The position numbers and the translations under genes were made by a program. DNA of 64,000 nt. Origin: CAZLPW01 sp964561495. Lineage in GTDB: Bacteria > Fidelibacterota > Marinisomatia > Marinisomatales > UBA1611. The stretch covers positions 124,001 through 188,000 of the forward strand of contig CAZLPW010000001.1 in assembly GCA_964561495.1 (NCBI GenBank), given 5' to 3'. A model generated the notes under the pieces. It was not told where the DNA came from. It saw nothing but the letters and a program-made list of their open reading frames with translations, and did no database searches. Positions within the stretch are counted from its first letter, which is position 1. Each line of letters begins with the position of its first letter. Below, piece after piece: positions 30,019 through 38,211 of the stretch.

Positions 30019-31155
30019 ATGAAATTTAAAATTTCTAAAAAAGATAAAAATTGTTCTGCTAGATTGGGATTTATTACCACAGACCATGGTAAAATAAATA
30101 CTCCAACCTTTATGCCTGTTGGAACTTTAGGTGCGGTTAAAACTATTTCGCCAAAAGAGTTAGTAGAATTAAATACAGAAATAGTTTTAGGAAATACGTA
30201 TCATCTATATCTAAGACCTGGAACAGAAATCATACATAAAGCAGGCGGGATTCATAATTTTATAAGTTGGCGGAAACCAATATTAACTGACTCAGGAGGG
30301 TTTCAGGTGTTTTCACTCTCCAAATTAAACAAGATTAGTGATGAAGGTGTTGAGTTTCAATCACATTTAGATGGAAGTAAACATATGTTTACACCAGAGT
30401 TTTCTATGAAGGTTCAACGATTTTTAGGTGCTGATATAATAATGGCATTTGACCATTGCCCACCTGGAGACTCTGATTTTCCTGTTGTTTTAGATGCTGT
30501 TAAAAGGACCTCATTGTGGATGAAGAGGTGTTCAGATTTTCTGATAAGGAATAAAGAACACTATGATTATAATCAAAATATTTTTCCTATTGTCCAAGGC
30601 GCTGTTAATTCTGATTTAAGATATAAAAGTATAAATGAACTATTGCCCTTTGCAAAATGCGGTATTGCAATTGGTGGACTTGCCGTAGGGGAAGAAAAAA
30701 ATGCGATGATGGATACAATTGAATACTGCAGTAATTTATTACCACAGGAACAACCGAGATATTTAATGGGAGTTGGGAAGCCCTCTGACCTTGTTATGGC
30801 GGTTAGTAGAGGTGTCGATATGTTTGATTGTGTTATGCCAACTAGAAACGGAAGGAATGGACAAATTTTTACAAAGGAAAAAATCTTAAATATTAGGAAT
30901 AAAAAATATGAAAATGATCACACAGAGATTGATAACGATAGCACACACGAATGGGGTAGACAATTTTCAAAGGCGTATTTGAGGCATTTATTTAAGATAA
31001 ATGAAATATTAGGACTAAGAATAGCAACAACACTGAACCTATCTTTTTATTTAGACCTGATGTCTACCATGCGTATTAAAATAAAGGATGGGACTTTCCA
31101 CTCTTGGTCAAAATCATGGTTGTCAAAATATAATACTATGGCTAATTCTAAATGA
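30019..31155 (+). CDS. tgt: queuine tRNA-ribosyltransferase, zinc ligands absent
   Basis: Exchanges guanine-34 for preQ1 in GUN-anticodon tRNAs. 378 residues, normal length. Catalytic landmarks are present: TDSGGFQVFSLS (substrate-binding Asp), GLAVGEEKNAMM, and the nucleophile Asp in DMFDCVMPTRNGRNG. The C-terminal zinc site is not. Where the family has CxCxxC the sequence reads DSTHEWGRQFSKAYL, giving S, H and G in place of the three cysteines. The fourth ligand, a His 26 residues after the last Cys, is Leu in ATTLNLSFY. All four ligands are therefore missing while surrounding residues align well. See findings. It overlaps the Nudix gene by 4 bases. Confidence 0.92.
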   Translation: MKFKISKKDKNCSARLGFITTDHGKINTPTFMPVGTLGAVKTISPKELVELNTEIVLGNTYHLYLRPGTEIIHKAGGIHNFISWRKPILTDSGGFQVFSLSKLNKISDEGVEFQSHLDGSKHMFTPEFSMKVQRFLGADIIMAFDHCPPGDSDFPVVLDAVKRTSLWMKRCSDFLIRNKEHYDYNQNIFPIVQGAVNSDLRYKSINELLPFAKCGIAIGGLAVGEEKNAMMDTIEYCSNLLPQEQPRYLMGVGKPSDLVMAVSRGVDMFDCVMPTRNGRNGQIFTKEKILNIRNKKYENDHTEIDNDSTHEWGRQFSKAYLRHLFKINEILGLRIATTLNLSFYLDLMSTMRIKIKDGTFHSWSKSWLSKYNTMANSK

Positions 31156-31625
31156 CAAAAATACTTGTTCGTGTTGTAGACGCTTATGTATTTATTAGAA
31201 AAAATGATATAATTAAATTTTTAATTCTGAAGAGAGCAAAGACAAAAATTTATGAACACCTGTGGCAAGGTGTAGCTGGAAAAATTGAAAAGAATGAAAA
31301 ACCTTGGGAGACAGCGAAAAGAGAGTTGAAAGAAGAAACAGGCCTAGTTCCAGTAAACATATTTATTGCTGATCATTTGAGTAGTTTTTATGAAAACTAT
31401 GAAGACAGAATTAATTTAGTTCCCGTTTTTGGTATAGAGGTTGATAGTGATGATGTAATACTATCAGATGAGCATAGTAAATACAAATGGGTTAAGTATT
31501 CAACAGCAAGAAAAAAATTAATATGGCGAGGTCAAAAGAAGGGTATAAAGGCTGTTTTTAAAATGTTAAATTCAGACGGTTCAAGAATCAAATGGAATTC
31601 AGTTGTAAATAAAATAAAGGAGTAA
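31152..31625 (+). CDS. Nudix hydrolase
   Basis: 157 residues. The Nudix box is complete in [20 protein letters not shown] followed by TGL (GX5EX7REUXEEXGU). The fold hydrolyses nucleoside diphosphates linked to a second group; the specific substrate cannot be assigned, although the ALRRA-like start ([17 protein letters not shown]) resembles dATP/dihydroneopterin triphosphatase-like members. The start ATGA overlaps the tgt stop, and the next gene (the TGA-containing peroxiredoxin) follows after 2 bases, so the three are probably one transcript. Confidence 0.85.
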   Translation: MTKILVRVVDAYVFIRKNDIIKFLILKRAKTKIYEHLWQGVAGKIEKNEKPWETAKRELKEETGLVPVNIFIADHLSSFYENYEDRINLVPVFGIEVDSDDVILSDEHSKYKWVKYSTARKKLIWRGQKKGIKAVFKMLNSDGSRIKWNSVVNKIKE

Positions 31626-31627
31626 TA

Positions 31628-32086
31628 ATGCTAGATGTAGGTTCGAAAGCGCCAAATTTCTCATTAAACGATGAAGATGGAAATCCTGTTAGTTTAAATG
31701 ATTTTGCTGGGCAAAAGTTATTAATTTGGTTTTATCCTAAATCAAATACACCTGGATGAACTATTGAAGGGCAACAACTCCGGGATGAGTTTAATAATTT
31801 TAAAAAGTGCAATACGTCAATTTTAGGTATCAGCGCTGACACGGTCAAAAGTCAAAAGAATTTTTGTAATAAACAAAATTTTCCGTTTTCGCTTCTTTCA
31901 GATCCAGATAAAAATACTATCAATTCATTTGAAGCTATTGGCGTTAAGAAGATGTATGGAAAAGAATATAAAGGAATCCTTAGGGTTTCATATCTCATAG
32001 ATGAAAATGGTATAATAGAAAAAGTTTATGATAAAGTAAAACCAAAAGATCATGCTAGAGAAGTTTTGAATGATATTAAGGGGTAA
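31628..32086 (+). CDS. probable selenocysteine-containing peroxiredoxin (Bcp/PrxQ type), in-frame TGA at catalytic position
   Basis: Thiol/selenol peroxidase of the AhpC-TSA/Bcp family, 152 residues if the TGA at 31757-31759 is read through. The frame runs from the ATG two bases after the Nudix stop: [33 protein letters not shown], then TGA as codon 44, then [26 protein letters not shown] and [10 protein letters not shown] to the stop at 32084-32086. Family members have TPGCT here, so TGA exactly replaces the peroxidatic cysteine. Homology continues without a frame change after it. A bSECIS-like hairpin follows. Cys80 could be the resolving residue. The alternative is a sequencing error or nonsense mutation. 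The 3' end overlaps the converging gene by 11 bases. Confidence 0.82.
31776..31791 (+). promoter_or_regulatory. bSECIS-like hairpin downstream of in-frame TGA
   Basis: AACTC (31776-31780) pairs perfectly with GAGTT (31787-31791) around a 6-base loop, CGGGAT, with three guanines at loop positions 2-4. The hairpin begins 16 bases after the TGA and the loop 21 bases after it, within the spacing described for bacterial SECIS elements, which want a G among the first loop bases. It lies inside the coding sequence, as bacterial SECIS elements do. Confidence 0.6.
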
Positions 32087-33020
32087 TATCGTTTAGGTTA
32101 ATAAATAAACAGTTCTCTCTAAAATTTTTTTTGTTTTTTGTTTTATTTGTGTATCCCATCATTACAGAATGACCATTAATTTTTAAAAAAGTCTCTTTTT
32201 TTACTATATCTGTAAGATGTATAGGTTTATTTCCTAAACATAAAACGGCTGTATTTTCTAAACAAATACCAATGTGATTATTTTTTAAATTTCCAAAATT
32301 GTTAATATCTCTTCTTATTAAATAGGTAGATTTATTTTCAGTTTCTGAAATACTAATGTCAGCTTGTTTATCAGAATAAACTGTTCCAGAATAAATAGGT
32401 AATAACACTTTTAAAACCACCCAAGAAGAATCTATGGGTTTTAAATCACAAGAAAATCGATTACCACTATTTATTTTCAATAATTTTTTTGTGCCATTTG
32501 TATTAACCAGAAGGTTATAATGGGAAAGCTTTATACTGTTTCCATCGATATAGTTTATTAGAGCTTCTTCATCTAGTAAAGCGTTATGTTTGGGTTGAAA
32601 TTTTTCAGAAAAAATTGAAATTTTACTAAATAGGTCTATGTCATCCCCTATCATTTGGGATCCTTTAAAAACTAATGCGCTATTTTTAAAATCGTTTGGT
32701 TTTGATAGAATGGCTGATGCTCCTAGGCGCCAGATACCATATAGAAGGATTTCCGTTTGAGGCGAACCTAAATCTGGCAATACAACTCTTTCTTTTGGTT
32801 TAATATTAAAACTATCTAGCCAATTTGCAGTTTGTTGTATTAGTCTATAGAAGTCGACATTTGTTATTTTTGGTTCCTGGTATAACAATTGTTCTGAAAA
32901 CTTAATATTTTGTCCTTCGATAAGTGCGCTAGTATTTGGATAAGGCACCATATATTCTATTGGCTCTACATTGCCAATGGATTGTGCCTGATAGATTTTT
33001 TTTTCTATATCTGATTTCAT
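32076..33020 (-). CDS. degenerate AMP-binding (ANL superfamily) protein, probable pseudoenzyme
   Basis: 314 residues. The overall order of an acyl-CoA synthetase/ligase N-domain is recognisable: DFYRLIQQTANWLDSFNIKP, GIWRLGASAIL, then ALINYIDGNSIKLSHYNLL, VVLKVLLPIYSGTVY and, near the end, NGHSVMMGYTNKTKNKKNF. The ATP-phosphate loop (TSGTTGxPKG in active members), expected between ALINY and LSH, is shortened and lacks its Ser/Thr/Gly residues. The final GD motif and the whole C-terminal lid domain are missing. It is the last gene of the tyrosine-degradation operon. It might descend from an acetoacetyl-CoA ligase, acetoacetate being a product of the pathway, but that is inference. Confidence 0.6.
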   Translation of the reverse strand: MKSDIEKKIYQAQSIGNVEPIEYMVPYPNTSALIEGQNIKFSEQLLYQEPKITNVDFYRLIQQTANWLDSFNIKPKERVVLPDLGSPQTEILLYGIWRLGASAILSKPNDFKNSALVFKGSQMIGDDIDLFSKISIFSEKFQPKHNALLDEEALINYIDGNSIKLSHYNLLVNTNGTKKLLKINSGNRFSCDLKPIDSSWVVLKVLLPIYSGTVYSDKQADISISETENKSTYLIRRDINNFGNLKNNHIGICLENTAVLCLGNKPIHLTDIVKKETFLKINGHSVMMGYTNKTKNKKNFRENCLFINLNDITP

Positions 33021-33044
33021 TAATTAGATTAGAAATAAAATAAA

Positions 33045-33668
33045 TTATTTTTCTGGTTTGATTTGTCTTTTTATTTCAAATCTATCCAGTTGTTTAGAAT
33101 ACCAATCACCAGCAAGTCTACCTATAGGCATTAATTTTTCTAAATTTATTTTGCCTTTTTCAAAAATTGCATCATCAATATGGAAAAGTACAATTGTACC
33201 GATAACCAAAAAACCACTTCCTATCTCACCATTCCCGATTTCAATTATTTGATTTAGTTTACACTCTAGATTGATTTTTGATTCTAAAACAAGAGGAGGG
33301 TTTACTATTTTTGATTTCTTAGGTGTAAGCTTTGATACAGAAAATTCATCAACATTGGCTTCAAAATCAGTTGCACAACTTACCATTTTATCTGCAAAAC
33401 TTTCTGAAACTAAGTTAACAACGAATTCTTTTTTATTTTCAATATTTACAAGCGTATCCTTTTTTTCTCCATCCCACCCTCTTCTTCCAGGTGCAAAAAC
33501 AATAGTTGGTGGATTAGGACACACTCCACTAAAATATGAAAAGGGAGCGAGATTGTAGATATTATCCTTTGATATTGTTGATACCAAAGCGATGGGTCTG
33601 GGGACAATAGATCCAATCATAAGTTTATGAAGCTCTTTAACTGATTGGTTCTCAGGTTTGATTATCAT
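33045..33668 (-). CDS. flavin reductase family protein (FMN-binding split barrel)
   Basis: 207 residues from the ATG at 33668, chosen because it overlaps the hmgA stop as ATGA. It has the split-barrel flavoprotein pattern: LMIGSIVPRPIALVSTISKD, NLAPFSYFSGVCPNPPTIVF, KEFVVNLVSESFADKM. Members reduce FMN with NAD(P)H or simply bind flavin. It sits directly between homogentisate dioxygenase and the degenerate AMP-binding protein. A similar neighbourhood of flavin reductase and homogentisate genes occurs in Bacteroidota, as I recall, but the step it serves is not established. Confidence 0.85.
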   Translation of the reverse strand: MIIKPENQSVKELHKLMIGSIVPRPIALVSTISKDNIYNLAPFSYFSGVCPNPPTIVFAPGRRGWDGEKKDTLVNIENKKEFVVNLVSESFADKMVSCATDFEANVDEFSVSKLTPKKSKIVNPPLVLESKINLECKLNQIIEIGNGEIGSGFLVIGTIVLFHIDDAIFEKGKINLEKLMPIGRLAGDWYSKQLDRFEIKRQIKPEK

Positions 33669-34813
33669 TTTTTTAACCAAGATTTTGGATAATTAACATC
33701 ATCAAGGAGGAGAGCTTCTTGTGTTATTTTAATTGGTTTAAAAGTATCAATCATTACTGCTAATTCATTTGTTTTATTTACTCCAATTGATTTTTCAATT
33801 TTCCCTGGTTGTGGTCCATGTGGTATGCCAGAAGGGTGGTAGGTTATGGAACCTTCTTCAATATTTTTTCTGCTCATAAATTCTCCTCCTGAATAAAAAA
33901 TAATTTCATCTGAATCTAAGTTGCTGTGCGCGTATGGTGCGGGGATTGCAAATTCATGATAGTCAAACAAACGAGGGACAAAAGAGCAAACGACGAAGCC
34001 ATTACTTTGAAATGTTTGATGAACTGGAGGAGGCTGATGAATTTTACCAGTGATGGGCATAAAATCATTAATATTAAATATCCACGGGAAATAATATCCA
34101 TCCCATCCAACTAAATCGAAAGGGTGATATTTATAAATATATTCTTGTATACCTAATTCTAATTTTATATCAATATTAATATTTCTTTCATTAATCGGTT
34201 CTACAAATTCTGGCGTCCTTATATCTCTTTCACAGAAAGGCGAGTGTTCCATTAACTGACCAAATTTGTTTCTATATTTTTTAGGCGTCTGAATTTGTCC
34301 TTTGGATTCAATTACGAGCGCCTCTATATTTTCTAGAATAGCCATTTCCCATATTACTCCACGTGGAATAATCACATAGTCACCAGCTATAAGATTCATA
34401 TTGCCAAAATTTGTTTTTAGTATTCCCTTACCACTGTGAATAAATAGAATTTCATCTGCGTGTCCATTTTTATAAAGTTTAGACATTGATTTATTTACGT
34501 GTGCTTTATATATAATTATATCAGAATTAAAAAACAATGGCACTCTTGAAGAAATAATAGTTCCTTTAGATTTTAATTTTGATGTTTTTATGTGATGATG
34601 ACGGTAAGAAATTTCAGGACTAGATAGTTCAAATTTTTTAAATGATCCTATTTTTTTGATACTAGTTGGGGGATTTAAATGATATAAATTAGAATAAATA
34701 GAGCTAAATCCATTTCTGCTAACAAGTTCTTCCCAATAAAGATTTTTTTCATTATCCCTAAACTGAATATGTCTTTTATCTGGTATTTTCCCATTGGTTT
34801 TATAGAGAGGCAT
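33665..34813 (-). CDS. hmgA: homogentisate 1,2-dioxygenase
   Basis: Opens the aromatic ring of homogentisate to maleylacetoacetate. 382 residues, the shorter bacterial form. The double cupin with its active-site region is near the C-terminus: PPPVHQTFQSNGFVVCSFVP, then HSNLDSDEIIFYSGGEF and GSITYHPSGIPHGP, which hold the expected iron-binding His/Glu/His residues. The N-terminal part has SYRHHHIKT and the jelly-roll motif GDYVIIPRGVIWEM. It lies 8 bases after the fumarylacetoacetase-family gene. Confidence 0.93.
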   Translation of the reverse strand: MPLYKTNGKIPDKRHIQFRDNEKNLYWEELVSRNGFSSIYSNLYHLNPPTSIKKIGSFKKFELSSPEISYRHHHIKTSKLKSKGTIISSRVPLFFNSDIIIYKAHVNKSMSKLYKNGHADEILFIHSGKGILKTNFGNMNLIAGDYVIIPRGVIWEMAILENIEALVIESKGQIQTPKKYRNKFGQLMEHSPFCERDIRTPEFVEPINERNINIDIKLELGIQEYIYKYHPFDLVGWDGYYFPWIFNINDFMPITGKIHQPPPVHQTFQSNGFVVCSFVPRLFDYHEFAIPAPYAHSNLDSDEIIFYSGGEFMSRKNIEEGSITYHPSGIPHGPQPGKIEKSIGVNKTNELAVMIDTFKPIKITQEALLLDDVNYPKSWLKK

Positions 34814-34821
34814 TTTACGAA

Positions 34822-35808
34822 TTAAATTATTTTATTTTGAAGTATTCCCAATTTTTCAATTTCCATTCTAACAGTATCCCCTTTTTTAATCCAGCCGCCA
34901 GTGTTTTCAGGTCTAAGTTCTAATATACATCCTGTGCCAACTGTACCTGAGCCAAGATAGTCTCCTGGTAGCAGTCTAGCATTTTTAGAGGCTCTTTCTA
35001 TCATCCTTGCAAATGGATGATAAAGATCATTTGTGTTCCCATCAGAAATTATTTTATCATTTACATAACATTTCATTTTAAGGTCCAGTTTTCCACTATC
35101 ATTAATTGAATCTTCTAATTCATCTGGTGTTACCAGATAAGGTCCAAAGCTAGTGGCAAAATCTTTTCCTTTAGCTGGTCCAAGGTTTAATCCCATTTCT
35201 TCTCTTTGTAAATCTCTAGCTGACCAGTCATTACAAATTGTATATCCAGCTATATATTTTTGAGCATTATTTTCTGTAATGTTGGTTCCTCCGTTAGCAA
35301 TAATTACTGCAAATTCTAGTTCAAAGTCTAATTCAGTCGTTCCGTTTGGATATGATATTTTTGAATTGTGTCCATAAAGTGATGCGGGGTTTGAAAAATA
35401 GAATATTGGAATTTTATACCAGTCTGGGTTCATATCAAGACCACGTAATTTTCGAGCTGCGCGGACATGTTTTTCGAAAGCATAAAAATCTCTAAATGAT
35501 TGTGGGTTTGGAACTGGAGGTAATAATGAAACATCACTTTCAAGAATAGCAATCGGTTTATCTCCGCCACTATGAGATTGAATATTAACTTCTGGGAGTA
35601 TTGAGTTTAGTTCCTGAAGTTTTTTTAGATTGAAATCCCAGTTTTCGAGAGCCTTTTTTAGAGTAGATGGAATTTCTAAATAGCTAAAGTCGCCCTGATT
35701 TTCATTAGCCCATATTGATGCGCGGATTATATCAACAACGTACTCATTTTTTTTAAATCCAAACCGATAGTTTGTACCTTCTCCAAGTGAGTATGTAACA
35801 AATTTCAT
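34822..35808 (-). CDS. fahA: fumarylacetoacetate hydrolase family protein (probable fumarylacetoacetase)
   Basis: 328 residues. The FAH-fold metal site is visible as ELDFELEFAVIIANGG (the ExE part) with a following Asp in CNDWSARDLQREEMGLNLGP. GKDFATSFGPYLVTPDEL and the C-terminal GTVGTGCILELRPE are typical. Family members also include other diketo acid hydrolases, but placement between hppD and hmgA supports cleavage of fumarylacetoacetate (or maleylacetoacetate) to fumarate plus acetoacetate. Its start codon directly abuts the hppD stop. Confidence 0.87.
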   Translation of the reverse strand: MKFVTYSLGEGTNYRFGFKKNEYVVDIIRASIWANENQGDFSYLEIPSTLKKALENWDFNLKKLQELNSILPEVNIQSHSGGDKPIAILESDVSLLPPVPNPQSFRDFYAFEKHVRAARKLRGLDMNPDWYKIPIFYFSNPASLYGHNSKISYPNGTTELDFELEFAVIIANGGTNITENNAQKYIAGYTICNDWSARDLQREEMGLNLGPAKGKDFATSFGPYLVTPDELEDSINDSGKLDLKMKCYVNDKIISDGNTNDLYHPFARMIERASKNARLLPGDYLGSGTVGTGCILELRPENTGGWIKKGDTVRMEIEKLGILQNKII

Positions 35809-36903
35809 TTATAAGTTACCCCTTTTATCTTGTTCGTTTTCAATGGATTCAAATAAGGCCTTAAAGTTGCCTTTACCAAAACTCTTTGATCCTTTACGTT
35901 GAATTATTTCTAAGAACAGCGTTGGCCTATCCTGAAGTGGTTTTGTGAAAATTTGAAGCATATAGCCATCTTCATCAGCATCAACTAATATGCCTAAATT
36001 AGCTAATAACTTTATATCTTCATCAATATCACCAACTCTTTGTTTTATCATTTTATAATATGAATTTGGAGTTTCAAGGAATTCCACACCTCTCTCACGT
36101 AATTTTTTTACTGTAGATATGATATTATTAGTAGTCATTGCAAAGTGTTGCACTCCAGCAGATCCATAAAAATCAATAAATTCTTGGATCTGGGATTTTT
36201 TTTCTCCAGAAGCTGGTTCATTTATAGGCATTTTAATTTTTTCATTTTTATTGGCCATTACTATAGAACGCAAAGCAGAATACTTTGTTGATATATCTTT
36301 ATCATCTACGGACCAAAATCTATGCCAGCCAAATACCTTTTCATAAAATTTGCAAACATTTACCATCTCTCCTTTTGGTTGATTCCCAACAATATGATCA
36401 ATCTTCAATAAGCCTAATGAATTGTTTTTTTGATTAGTTTGATAATCCATAAATCCTGGAAGAAATATTCCATTGTAGTTATTGTTTTCAATAAATGAAT
36501 GGATAGTATCACCAAAGGTTTCTACAGAAGCAATATTAACGTATCCATTCTTATCTTTAATTGTTTTTGGTTCCAGGACGCTTTTTGCTCCAGCTTTTAT
36601 AGAATATTTATATGCTTCTTTTGCATTATCTACATTGAAAGCAATATCTTTAATTCCGTCACCATGCTTTTCAATATGTATTCCCATTTTGGTATTAAAA
36701 GCTAAGGGAGAAGTAATGACTAGGGTGATTTTATTTTGTCTTAAAACATAACTAGTAGAATCTCGATTACCTGTTTCTAAACCAGAATATGCGATTATTT
36801 TGAACCCGAAAAGGTTTTGGTAATAATATGCGGCTTGTTTTGCATTTCCAACATAGAATTCGCAATGATTAAATCCGCCTATATTATAAGGTGTGTCAGC
36901 CAT
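35809..36903 (-). CDS. hpd: 4-hydroxyphenylpyruvate dioxygenase
   Basis: Converts 4-hydroxyphenylpyruvate to homogentisate. 364 residues with two glyoxalase-type modules: GGFNHCEFYVGNAKQAAYYY at the N-terminus, and the catalytic C-terminal module with LKIDHIVGNQP, GVQHFAMTTNN and TLFLEIIQRKG supplying His, His and Glu iron ligands. The C-terminal KGSKSFGKGNFKALFESIE is characteristic of true HPPD rather than of 4-hydroxymandelate synthase. The 5' end overlaps the aminotransferase gene by 8 bases. Confidence 0.95.
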   Translation of the reverse strand: MADTPYNIGGFNHCEFYVGNAKQAAYYYQNLFGFKIIAYSGLETGNRDSTSYVLRQNKITLVITSPLAFNTKMGIHIEKHGDGIKDIAFNVDNAKEAYKYSIKAGAKSVLEPKTIKDKNGYVNIASVETFGDTIHSFIENNNYNGIFLPGFMDYQTNQKNNSLGLLKIDHIVGNQPKGEMVNVCKFYEKVFGWHRFWSVDDKDISTKYSALRSIVMANKNEKIKMPINEPASGEKKSQIQEFIDFYGSAGVQHFAMTTNNIISTVKKLRERGVEFLETPNSYYKMIKQRVGDIDEDIKLLANLGILVDADEDGYMLQIFTKPLQDRPTLFLEIIQRKGSKSFGKGNFKALFESIENEQDKRGNL

Positions 36904-37984
36904 AAAGTTTTTTTAATGTATGAACAAGTTTTTTATTTTCATTATGATTTCCAAGAGATATTCTTAAATAATTTTTCAAACCAAAAGAATTTAATTTTCT
37001 TATAATAATGCCATTCTTGAATAGAAAATCGGCTATTTTATTTGCCTCATTTTCAGAAGTCCATATTGTAGTCAAAAAATTTGTAGCGCTTCTAATATTT
37101 TTTATAGCTAACCTATCTAGCTCAGATATTAAATAATGCATTTCTTGATTATTTGAATTTATTGTTTTTTTTAGAAAACTATTATCATCTAGAGCAGCAT
37201 TTCCTGCTGTCTGTGCAATTACGGAAGGCTCAAAAGGAGCTTTCACTTTCATCAAGTTTTTGATCAGTTCCTCTCTAGCAAATCCATAACCTATTCTTAA
37301 TCCAGCTAGTCCATACGCCTTTGAAAAGGTTCTGAGTGTTATGACGTTATCATAACGATACAGCATTGAGTCTGGGAAGTCATCGAACTGTTGTGCAAAT
37401 TCATAGTAAGCCTCATCAAGTATGATTAGTACACGACTAGGGACATATTTATAAAAGGAATCAAATTCTTTTTTAGTTATATAGGTTCCCATTGGGTTAT
37501 CTGGATTAGCTATATAGATAATCTTTGTATTTTTATTTATTTTTTTTGCCATATTTTTTAAACTGTACTTATGATTTTTCATTGGGACCCAATGAGTTTT
37601 TCGACCAGATGCATTTGCTAAAATTCGGAATCCAATAAAAGAATTTTCCGCACTAATAATTTCATCTCTTTCTAATAAAAAAGTTCTCATTATTGTTGAA
37701 AGTATTCCCTCAGAACCAGCTCCCAGAACCACATTCTCTATTTTTAAATTTTGTTTTTTTGCTAATTTTTTTCTCAAATAAAATCCCGAAGCATCGGGGT
37801 ATCGATTTAATTGATTTATAGAACCCTGAATTGATTTTAGTGCGAGTGGCGATATTCCAAATGGGTTTTCATTCGAAGCAAGTTTTATGAAATTTTTCAA
37901 TCCTGTTTCACGCCTGGCTTCTTCTGGAGGTTTTCCAGGGACATATGGAGATAATTTTTTAATGTAAGGTGGGACTAAAGCCAC
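36896..37984 (-). CDS. HisC-family aminotransferase, probably aromatic
   Basis: 362 residues, PLP-dependent fold type I class II. Motifs: LASNENPFGISP near the N-terminus, GAGSEGIL for cofactor phosphate, IIYIANPDNPMGTYI, LIILDEAYYEF, the PLP lysine in TFSKAYGLAGLRIGYG, and NYLRISLGNHNENK near the C-terminus. By sequence it reads as histidinol-phosphate aminotransferase, but no other his gene is near. As the second gene of an operon with hpd and overlapping it, it more probably transaminates tyrosine to 4-hydroxyphenylpyruvate. HisC-type enzymes with aromatic activity are known. Confidence 0.85.
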   Translation of the reverse strand: MALVPPYIKKLSPYVPGKPPEEARRETGLKNFIKLASNENPFGISPLALKSIQGSINQLNRYPDASGFYLRKKLAKKQNLKIENVVLGAGSEGILSTIMRTFLLERDEIISAENSFIGFRILANASGRKTHWVPMKNHKYSLKNMAKKINKNTKIIYIANPDNPMGTYITKKEFDSFYKYVPSRVLIILDEAYYEFAQQFDDFPDSMLYRYDNVITLRTFSKAYGLAGLRIGYGFAREELIKNLMKVKAPFEPSVIAQTAGNAALDDNSFLKKTINSNNQEMHYLISELDRLAIKNIRSATNFLTTIWTSENEANKIADFLFKNGIIIRKLNSFGLKNYLRISLGNHNENKKLVHTLKKLYG

Positions 37985-37986
37985 AG

Positions 37987-38211
37987 CTATATTAGTAAAT
38001 TAGATTCTTGTTTAAAGATTAATATGGGAACAGATGTTTTTAGATTGTGAATATTCGACAGTAATGATAATAGATGTAAAATTAGATTTTCATAGTTCGA
38101 AATATCTTTTTTTGCTGTTTTAAGGATAAAATTTACTTTTCCAGTGATGTGGCGACGCTCTATGATCTCTGGCATATTTTTTATTGATTTAAAAAAGTTT
38201 TTAACAGTCAA
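37987..38211 (-). CDS. lone Lrp/AsnC ligand-binding (RAM) domain, possibly a remnant
   Basis: 74 residues from a TTG at 38211. The sequence NMPEIIERRHITGKVNFILK followed by ENLILHLLSLLSNIHNLKT and a final strand SVPILIF matches the C-terminal effector domain of Lrp/AsnC regulators. There is no helix-turn-helix. The frame is open upstream to 38266 with residues that look like the first strand of the domain (IKRIFLIKFSTL), but no ATG/GTG is there, and sfsA starts divergently at 38284, leaving no space for a DNA-binding domain. It may be a stand-alone amino-acid sensor or the decayed end of a regulator. It ends 2 bases before the aminotransferase gene. Confidence 0.45.
   Translation of the reverse strand: MTVKNFFKSIKNMPEIIERRHITGKVNFILKTAKKDISNYENLILHLLSLLSNIHNLKTSVPILIFKQESNLLI

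Noticed and set aside
31628..31759. Treating the peroxiredoxin as a pseudogene cut by a TGA stop
   Set aside because: The TGA replaces exactly the catalytic Cys, the frame is otherwise intact, and a bSECIS-like hairpin follows at the right distance; a random nonsense mutation would not have this position.
36896..37984. Histidine biosynthesis gene hisC as the functional call
   Set aside because: No other his genes nearby, and the gene overlaps hpd in a tyrosine operon; the family name was kept but the function called as probably aromatic.
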